Assembly: GCF_964355755.1 (NCBI RefSeq)
Contig: NC_092676.1
Span: forward strand, 30,205,871-30,269,870
Direction: 5' to 3'
Source: Antedon mediterranea
Lineage: Eukaryota; Echinodermata; Crinoidea; Comatulida; Antedonidae
Length of the DNA stretch: 64,000 nucleotides
Shown here: piece after piece, positions 56,380 through 64,000 of the stretch
Numbering within the stretch: the first letter of the stretch is position 1
How the letters are laid out: every line of letters begins with the position of its first letter
Translations under genes and position numbers: made by a program
Notes under the pieces: model-generated
What the model saw: the letters and a program-made list of their open reading frames with translations, nothing else
Database searches by the model: none
Told to the model about the DNA's origin: nothing

Positions 56380-56425
56380 TTAAAACAAATGATAATAAAT
56401 GATACTTGACTTGACTTTCATTCAA
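56380..56425 (+). mobile_element. Possible LINE 3' tail
   Basis: AATAATAAATGATACTTGAC followed by a TTGACTTGACT microsatellite, a layout similar to the tail at 56960-56995. Upstream sequence on the minus strand is open (56159-56425) but not recognisable. Confidence 0.35.
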
Positions 56426-56869
56426 ATATTTGATTCTCTAAACCCAGGAAAGCTGTTTAAAAATTACGTACTCCAAATATACCTCCAAAAAGTCATTTCA
56501 TGGAAAGCAAGCGGCGCCAAAATACAAGCCGGGAAAACAGTATAAGCAATATGCAATCTACATACACCCTTCATAATCTTTCAATTTATTAATTTCCAAC
56601 CTGAAAATCTTTTTATTCTACATATAGGTGGCCTATATAATATTAATTTTAATCAAATTGTCAATATCATTCTATCAAAATGCATAACTCCAGAGTACAA
56701 AGATAAAATGTAACCGCTTTTGTTTATTTTTATAGCTCACGCATGTATTTTTAAAAATTAATATTTTATATAAACTTTAAACATCGTTAGTGCAATATAA
56801 TAATAAATCATACAATTAAATAATAATAATATTTATCTAATTTTAACAATTTTTAGCCTCTTAACTTTT

Positions 56870-56995
56870 TGTGTGTGTTTTTGTAAATTGTATTTTATAT
56901 TTATATTTTTGTATTTTGCCAGTTTTCAAATCACATTTCTGTTTTTTTTTTTTAAATGGACAATAAAATATATATGACTATGACTATGACAAGCC
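56870..56995 (+). mobile_element. LINE 3' tail with (TATGAC)n
   Basis: TTTTGTGTGTGTTTTTGTAA, T-rich sequence, AAATGGACAATAAAATATAT and a TATGACTATGACTATGAC terminal microsatellite. Typical of RTE/CR1-like LINE ends; 5' part absent. Confidence 0.6.
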
Positions 56996-57237
56996 TATTC
57001 TTTTTTTTGATGCGGTTGCCTTCCATATCGAATTTTGTATTGGCCAACCCATTTGGTTGCCAATTGTGCACCAAAAAACACCTCTGTTAGAAATGAATGA
57101 ACTTTACTTTTGTCGATGATGTCGATCGTGTGTCGCGCGCTTCCTACTCTTTTTCATGACAATGAATTCGATAATTTCTGACTTGTCTAGGCTAGAGTAG
57201 TTTTATTCTATTAATGCCGGTGATATTATAGTTTGTT

Positions 57238-60200
57238 ATGAATTCGATTGATTTGTCTAAATTTAGGTACCAGAACAGTAAGAAGACAGAAAAGAAAAAA
57301 CTGAGCGTAGGCCTATCGTTAGCAGCTGATGACAAAACTGTACCAAAGAGCAACAACAGCGGGTCGCCGCCGGTGAAAAAGCTTTTACCTTCAGTTGTTG
57401 AAAACTGTTGGTCAGCCTCCGAATCTACACCAGAGAGTTTCAAAACAGATTTCTTTCATTGTGGTCAGTGTTTGCGAATTATTATTTTAAAAAAATCATT
57501 TGATATTTGTCTATCCTAATTTCTAGTAATTTTTAATAATCTTAATATTTATTATTTAATAAAATTATAGATCCTAGAATCTAGGCCTAGATAGGCTATT
57601 TATTATTGATTGTGGCAAAAACAAAACAGTGTTTTATTTTTAATTGGTACCCGTTTTGGTGTTTGGACCACTTGTTTGTTGGTGGGCACCACTGTGATTG
57701 TTTTCATTTAATACATTTTTCAGGAATATTCTTGATTAATAATAAGTAATAATGTCTAAATAAGTTTTCTTTTAATAATTTGGTTTTAGATATCACATGT
57801 GTTCCAGAAACACCAGAACAATCAGAAGATTCATCTTTAAGCCCAGTGTTCTACAAAGGAAAACCTACACAATTTAAGCCCAGGTCAAACTTGACAAAAA
57901 CAGATAATTTTCAAATGGATTCCGAGGCCGAGAATGGCCTATCTGACCAATCTGATGAAGTTAACAATGACAGACAAAGGTTTTTATTCACTCAAAATAA
58001 ATGAAAACAATTATGATATGTTGTTATATAACTACCATCCAGTTTGAATATATTATTAAATAAATAAATATAAAATTCCATGGCAACTTCATATTCAAAA
58101 TGTGTAACTTTAATACTTATTTTCTTTTATACATTTAGTGATGATGACTACAAAGCAACAATCAGTGAGGAAGAGTATAAAGAAACGATAACTGATGAAG
58201 AATATAAGGAGACAATATTAAGTGATAATGAAGAACAGATAATAAGTGATAATGAAGAATCGATAAGTGATTCAGTGAGTGAGGAGGATGACAATGGAAG
58301 CAGTAAATACTCAGATCAAGATAATTTGACAAATGGACATGCGACCAAAAGAAAAAAGATTAGAAAAGGTTTGGTAAAAATAAAATGTGTTTTTGTAGAG
58401 AATCGTAAACTTAAGTAGTGGACCTGTAGCTTGGCTTGCAATCCCAAGATCCATGACCAAACTACTCCATTCTCTAAGCCACAAATGGGACTTAGTTCAT
58501 AAGCATGATATAGTTTATTTATCTTACTTGATAGACCTATTTGATGAAATGGAAAAAATGTGGTAAAAGGAATGAAATAAATTTTAATATGAAGTAATAT
58601 TATTAATATTTAGGTAGAATACAATCATCAGATGAAGAATCTTCAGATAATGGTTCAAATCCTACTGATGAGAAATCAGAAAACGAAGAAGATACCAGTC
58701 AACTAAGAACCTGTGCTAAAAGAAAGATGAGACTGCTAAGTGATTCCGCTGAAGACTCTGACGGCAATCAACCAGAAATAAACAATGAAGAAGAGGAAGA
58801 GAAGAACGGCACAGAAGAAATTGATGAAGAAGATTTAATTAATCAAATGATTGATGTTTTCCCTCATCAAAGTAAAAAGGTATCCCAAGAAAGATCAATA
58901 ATGTTTGTATTTGTATAAAGTGATGATAAATTGTGTACTGCAAAGATGTGTAAGTTATTGTAATTATGTTTAAATACGTTTTATGAAGTTCAAAGGTGAA
59001 ACATTGTTTTTATTTAGGTTCTTCGTCGATCCCTTGTGAAGAACAACTGGAGTGTATGTGATGCAGTTGCCACTGTGTTTGAACATCAATCTTCAGATGA
59101 CTCAGGTAAATGAGAGAATTTATCTTGGGGCCCATTCAGACTTAGTTATTGACCTGGGAAAGTTGGTTCCTACCCACCAAAGTTAGCAATAACAGTGTTT
59201 ATAAAACCCAGGTGTTCTTTAGCCTGGTCAATAACTAAGTCTGAACGGGCTCTAAGATCACTTTGTTGCACAATGTAAATAAAAGCAATATTATATTGTT
59301 GTTGACATATGAATTTGATCTCTTTAGATGACAGTTTACCTAAGACATCAACAAAAAAGAAGAATCAAAGATCAAAACCAAACACAGGAAATAATACCAG
59401 CAGATGGATAAGTAAAACAGACTTTCGTTCAGTTGCTGTTCCAAAGAAACCGGGTGCTACAAAAATGACAAATGGAAATAGTAAGATTAAAAAGAGACGT
59501 CGTATTGAAGTGAATGATAGTTCAGATAATGAGGATGAAGTTGAGAAACCAAGTAAGAAGAAGAAAAAAACTGTCAAAAAGGACTCGGATGAAGAGTTTT
59601 GTCTTCTTCCAAAAGCTCGCACAAGTCACAGGAAAAAGAGAGTGGTTGCAACAGCAACTACTGATATCAAATGGAAAAAGAATTTAAACGGAGCTCTCGC
59701 TTCAAGTGAGGACGAATCCATTGAAGCAAATGGAGATGTATCTAGTGATGAAGAAGGGGAAGCATTCACAGAAGAGTTTAAAGTCAAAGTTGTGGAGTTT
59801 TTTAATACTTCATCTGTTGATGAAATGGTTTGTATTGAGGGAAATTCGTTAAAGAAGGCACAGGAAATCGCAAGTCAGAGACCATTTAAATCTTTTAATC
59901 ACCTTGTGAGTTTAACTTGTTTTCTTTCATTTTTATTTATTTCGCTATACATGCATTCACGCTTAGTAAGTTGATGACTTAACTACCATGAAGCCAACAT
60001 ACCACAGTAAATAAATAAGCCAGAACAGTCTATATGGCTTATTCCTCATGCTTTGAATGGCAATTTACAAAAGTAGTTATCTTTTCTAATTTCTTTAGAT
60101 GACAGCAATGGTTTCTACTAAAGGCTTAGGAACACACCTTGTAGAAAATGCAGAAGATTTATTTACTCAGAGAGCAATGCTTGTGAGTTTGATGACTGAA

Positions 60201-63200
60201 TGTTCAAAGATCACGGGCAACACTCAGAAATTGCTTGCGACCAATCTTCCGAGGAAAGACTCAATAGATTCAGACAATTCTGCTGACGATGAGGATAAAG
60301 ATAGATGTATTGTTAAGCGCCCAAAACTCCTGCGTAAAGAGTAAGTTTGCTTATACAATATTAATAATCATATTATCTCTATCTCTTGTATTTACTTTTT
60401 TAATTTATTTATTCATTGCTTTTTTGTTTATTATCAATATTTATTATTTTCTAAGGTTGCTTAGATTTACAATTCAATTCAACTTTATTTCAGACAAACT
60501 GTCCATAGAAAACATATAAATACAATGAAAACAGAGAAAGAAAAACAAAGCATTATGTGATAAGCCTAATATGTTAATTGCATTTTTATTTGTAGTCTAA
60601 AGTTGAAGCCCTACCAAGTAGTAGGTTTAAACTGGCTGTTGTTAATGGACCAACAAAATGTGAATGGAATCCTAGCTGATGAAATGGTAAAGATTTTTCA
60701 TCACTTACCTATTCTTCTTGTATGTTAATTTGTATAGAGTGGTGTGACGTCACAAAGATAGATGGCACTGCGTGGTTGCTACGCAACCAAAAATGCGTTC
60801 AATGCTACTATGCTGATAAACTATAGATATCTGTATTTCTATCAAATTATGTATCTTAGCTTGATTTCTTGAACTGTAGTCGAAGAATAAATAGATTATT
60901 AAAAACAAATATTTAGTGATCTTTTGAAATTTTAGTTTGTTTTTATTGAAAATTATTAAGTTTTAAAATGACTACTTCAATAAGCCTATTCCTAACCATT
61001 GGTGACCTTGGAGTCACTCAGGCAGGTTAAACGCAGCGCCACCTACCGTCGCCACACGTCATGACGTCAGCACAGCAGAACTCTATGGTAACTTTAATTC
61101 CTTATTCTTTCATAGGGGCTTGGTAAGACCATTCAAACAATAGCATTTCTTGCTCATCTTGTGGATACCGGCAAAGTTGGACCTCATGTTATTGTTGTTC
61201 CTTCTTCCACATTAGGTATGTGATTTTTATTATTATACAGTATTTCTATAATGGTTTTTTTTTACAGTATATCTAAGTTAATTATCTAACTTAATATTCT
61301 GATTTAATACAACTTATTTTATTTCACTATGTCTGTGTACTGCAGTGCCCCTACTTAGAAAAAAACACTGTTAAGCTTATGCATAGAGATATTATAATAT
61401 CTCTATGGCTTATGGTAGAACATCCTATTTTAGTATGTTGTTGTTGCTTGATAAGTTTGGGTGATTCATATTCAACTGATAATCAGTAGATCCAGCTCCT
61501 CAAGCTTCTAACTGTTTGCGAGTAATAATGTTTTAAATGTTTTTCCAGATAATTGGGACAGAGAGCTAAGTATTTGGGCTCCTTCATTGGTTGTGCTTTT
61601 ATACTTTGGAGCAGGAAATGAGAGAGCAATGTTACGAAGACAGTTAATGGCTAGAGTGAGGACATGCAACATCATTCTTACCACGTAAGTATACAGTTTA
61701 AATCTGTGACAGTAATCTATTATAAGTTTTTATATGACGACTTTAGAATGACAAAATCCCCAAAAAGCAAAGCTTGAACCATCTTACTGTACTTTAAATA
61801 TATAATTCATCGTAAATATTGTACAATAGTAAAATTATAATATAGCTACAAATATACAGTAATTAAATAAAAGAAAATATGGCAATCAAAATAAAATTAA
61901 TGTTTGTGTATGATCATATTACTTTGTAGGTACAATGTATGTTCAAGTACTGCTGAAGATCGTTCATTATTTCGCAAGTTACCAATACAATATTCTGTGT
62001 TTGATGAAGCACATTTCTTGAAAAATATGACAAGTCAGAGATATGTAAATCTAATGAAAATAAACGTAAGTAGGATAGGAATAAGGGGATGAAAGAAAAT
62101 AGGAGAATATGAAGTAAATAAGTTTGTAAACGTAAGTAGGATAGTAATAAGGGGATGAAAGAAAATAGGAGAATATGAAGTAAATAGGTTTGTAAACGTA
62201 AGTAGGATAGTAATAAGGGGATGAAAGAAAATAGGAGAATATGAAGTAAATAGGTTTGTAAACGTAAGTAGGATAGGAATAAGGAGATGAAAGAAAGTAG
62301 GAGAATATGAAGTAGTAGACTTTCTCCAAGTCTGTATTGTCTTTTTTTTTATTTATTTGTTTTTATTTCGACCGCGATTTTTGTCTGAAAATACAGACTT
62401 GTGAAACACGTATAGAAATCGATTTGCAGACCGCAAGCATCCGATAAGAATGACGTAGGTTACGATACCGTATTTGGCTATATGGGGCGGGCGGTATGTA
62501 AATATGGATTACGAATCAACCAATGATCATTTTGTTTCAAAATAAAAAAGATCGAGTACTATACGAACAGTGCTGAATGTACGATCGAGACTGTTGAAAT
62601 ATAAAATCGTGTTGCCAAGTTGTTCTGTTTATTAATTGTTTAGTCCTTGGCCTAGGCCTCCTTCGTAGGTCCTACTCAACTCGCACGTATGACCTGCCGA
62701 ATAAAACGCCAATAAGGTAGGCCTACATACCACCACCGGCACACAACAGGGCTACACCACCACACAGAACAGGACAGGGTCTGGGTGGGAATTAAATCAA
62801 AATATCTCCGCGTAATAAATGATCCATTCAATCAATGTTTGATTTGCGGAGAAGCTAACCTATCATATCAAGACGAGTTTTCATGTTCTTGGGAAAAATC
62901 CCATCAAATAATTACCAGACTACTAGGGATAAAATCATTTCTAGCCTTCAGAAACTTTCATCAATGTACCCAAGTACCCAAGTACACATTGTCTAAACGT
63001 AAAATAGCGCATGCGCATCATCTTAGATGTTGAGTCTTTGAAATTCTGAAATATGAATATTAAAATAGTGTACGAGTGAGTAGCCAATCGCATGCAGCTG
63101 AAACTAGTCAACCGGATAATCGTATGCACCAAGAATTCTTGGTGTCAAACCACGTGACTTGTGCGTGTTTCCCCAGACGGAGAATCCAAAATCAAGTAGT

Positions 63201-63782
63201 AAACGTATGAAACGCCATATGTGCCAAAATATTTATCTTTTTACTAATATTAAGACAAAACTCCGTCTGGAAACCAGACTAATGAAGTAGGTACAGTAAT
63301 AGGTTTGTTATTAACTGTAGGTATAGGTATACAGTGGAACACCTTTGGCACACCCGAAAATTGTCCCTCTAAATAAGAGATAGGGGAAAATAAAGTAAAT
63401 ATAGTTATGCAGTAGAACTAAGAGAACACATTTGGGACTTAAAAGTGTCCTCATAAGAGTGTCCAAAGAGTGGTTCTATTGTTATGAATCAAAGAAACCA
63501 TAGAGTATCTTAACTAACACTGTAGTATTATTGTTATGAATCAAAGAAACCATAGAGTATCTTAACTAACACTGTAGTATTATTGACCATTGAATATAGA
63601 TTGTTGTAGCTGAAAAAATTACATTATTTACAATTTGTTTTGAATAGGCTACAAACCGGTTACTACTGACAGGAACTCCACTACAAAACAGTCTGTTTGA
63701 GTTAATATCTCTTCTGAGTTTTACTATGCCTTCTCTATTTACGGGGAAAACGAGTCATTTACAAAGAATATTTTGTATGAAG
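57238..63782 (+). CDS. SMARCAD1: SMARCAD1 / Fun30-type SNF2 remodeller, N-terminal part; continues past the right edge
   Basis: Twelve exons join in frame (2,418 nt, 806 residues): 57238-57463, 57790-57979, 58139-58368, 58614-58879, 59018-59105, 59328-59905, 60099-60340, 60596-60686, 61116-61215, 61549-61684, 61930-62065, 63648-63782. Start [13 protein letters not shown] resembles the human N-terminus; [12 protein letters not shown] also matches. An acidic, Lys-rich disordered region follows, with a CUE-like block [14 protein letters not shown] at about residues 290-305. The SNF2 ATPase begins [12 protein letters not shown], with [19 protein letters not shown] (Walker A split by intron 8), [13 protein letters not shown], the Walker B box FDEAH and [10 protein letters not shown]. 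Family role: ATP-driven remodelling at heterochromatin, replication forks and DNA breaks. The helicase C-terminal lobe is to the right of the window. Human has DEGH at the Walker B box, as far as I recall. Confidence 0.96.
58139..58368 (+). CDS. SMARCAD1: SMARCAD1 exon 3 with acidic decapeptide repeats
   Basis: Encodes about four related acidic units of roughly 10 residues: [35 protein letters not shown]. They suggest an in-frame coding expansion in the disordered N-terminus, near acidic Ser-Asp sequences that could be casein kinase 2 sites. Ends with a nuclear-localisation-like TKRKKIRK stretch. Confidence 0.85.
59125..59254. mobile_element. Fold-back MITE (family 4) in a SMARCAD1 intron
   Basis: GGGGCCCATTCAGACTTAGT and TATTGACCTGG at the left; CCTGGTCAATAACTAAGTCT and GAACGGGCTC at the right, inverted arms of about 28 bp. 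It occupies most of the 222-bp intron 59106-59327. Confidence 0.9.
61382..61407. repeat. Perfect 26-bp palindrome
   Basis: CATAGAGATATTA then TAATATCTCTATG, with no spacer. Shares its arm with the inverted repeat at 25127-25159. Confidence 0.9.
62061..62316 (+). repeat. Four-copy 66-bp repeat containing the SMARCAD1 exon 11 donor site
   Basis: Starts TAAAC at 62061, inside exon 61930-62065, and the donor AAAC|GTAAGTAGG is repeated at 62127, 62193 and 62259. Unit includes AGGATAGGAATAAGGGGATG and AAAGAAAATAGGAGAATATG. In the exon frame a TGA follows eight codons past the first donor, so downstream donors would truncate the protein. The minus-strand ORF 62051-62329 is the repeat read through. 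Confidence 0.95.
62340..63647 (+). other. Rest of SMARCAD1 intron 11
   Basis: Contains an 82-codon + ORF (62785-63033) with a [15 protein letters not shown] stretch and a two-copy 56-bp repeat. Inverted words CCCCAGACGGAGAATCC and ACTCCGTCTGGAAACCAG near 63170 and 63260 hint at a further transposon. I cannot name it. Confidence 0.4.
63473..63586. repeat. Two-copy 56-bp direct repeat
   Basis: ATTGTTATGAATCAAAGAAA and CCATAGAGTATCTTAACTAA recur back to back, 60 bp upstream of SMARCAD1 exon 12. Confidence 0.92.
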
Positions 63783-63790
63783 GTAGGTCT

Positions 63791-64000
63791 TTGCTCACTG
63801 TTCTTCAATGGTTGTTTTAAACTTTAATAATTATCATCAGCAACAGTAGAGCTCACTGCTCTTCAATGGTTGTTTTAAACTTTAATAATTATCATCAGCA
63901 ACAGTAGAGTTCACTGCTCTTCAATGGTTGTTTTAAACTTTAATAATTATCATCAGCAACAGTAGAGCTCACTGTTCTTCAATGGTTGTTTTAAACTTTA
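63791..64000. repeat. Tandem repeat of about 71 bp right after SMARCAD1 exon 12, cut by the window edge
   Basis: GCTCACTGTTCTTCAATGGT and TTAATAATTATCATCAGCAA occur three times; the array starts 8 bases after the donor GAAG|GTAGGT and runs off the window. Confidence 0.93.

Noticed and set aside
62051-62329. 92-codon minus-strand ORF with a repeated [12 protein letters not shown] peptide
   Set aside because: Product of the 66-bp tandem repeat containing the SMARCAD1 donor.
1-64000. tRNA, rRNA or snRNA genes
   Set aside because: No cloverleaf with A/B boxes and no conserved rRNA or snRNA segments were noticed on either strand; a covariance-model scan would be decisive.

Overview
The window is animal nuclear DNA: AT-rich, with intron-dense genes, GT-AG splice sites at nearly every junction, many short inverted-repeat transposons and long minisatellites. 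The four genes are best matched by vertebrate proteins I know, but introns are compact and there seems to be one tomosyn gene rather than the vertebrate pair. This suggests an invertebrate deuterostome, perhaps an echinoderm; the species assignment is inference.

Layout. (1) 1-6861, + strand: 3' part of a RASEF (Rab45-like) gene, with coiled-coil exons, a linker and a full Rab GTPase domain ending in a CC prenylation motif. (2) 10336-43942, + strand: a complete tomosyn (STXBP5) gene, 27 constitutive exons that join in frame to 1,200 residues plus one candidate 39-nt cassette exon; a 10.5-kb intron follows exon 2. (3) 48971-49883, - strand: a complete three-exon NDUFAF4 gene (complex I assembly factor). 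(4) 57238 to the right edge, + strand: the first 12 exons of a SMARCAD1 (Fun30/Etl1) chromatin remodeller, cut within the N-terminal helicase lobe. The genes serve unrelated roles (Rab signalling, SNARE regulation, respiratory-complex assembly, chromatin remodelling), so this is ordinary gene adjacency and not a functional cluster.

Between and inside the genes are at least 14 copies of one ~120-180 bp MITE family (ends resembling AAGCTCTGTCTACACTATCA), most in tomosyn introns, a second MITE family (ends CTTGGTTCCCACT), further fold-back elements, a 1-kb TTAA-flanked transposon with a broken ORF resembling the P2X7 cytoplasmic domain, LINE 3' tails and more than a dozen minisatellites.

The most unusual observations are: three separate introns whose minisatellite begins inside the preceding exon, so that the 5' splice site itself is repeated 3, about 15 and 4 times; a duplicated 3' splice site plus partial exon at tomosyn exon 2; and a 2-kb array of degenerate exon-like modules (AG acceptor, 54-90 nt body, GTACGT donor) between NDUFAF4 and SMARCAD1 that matches no gene I recognise.
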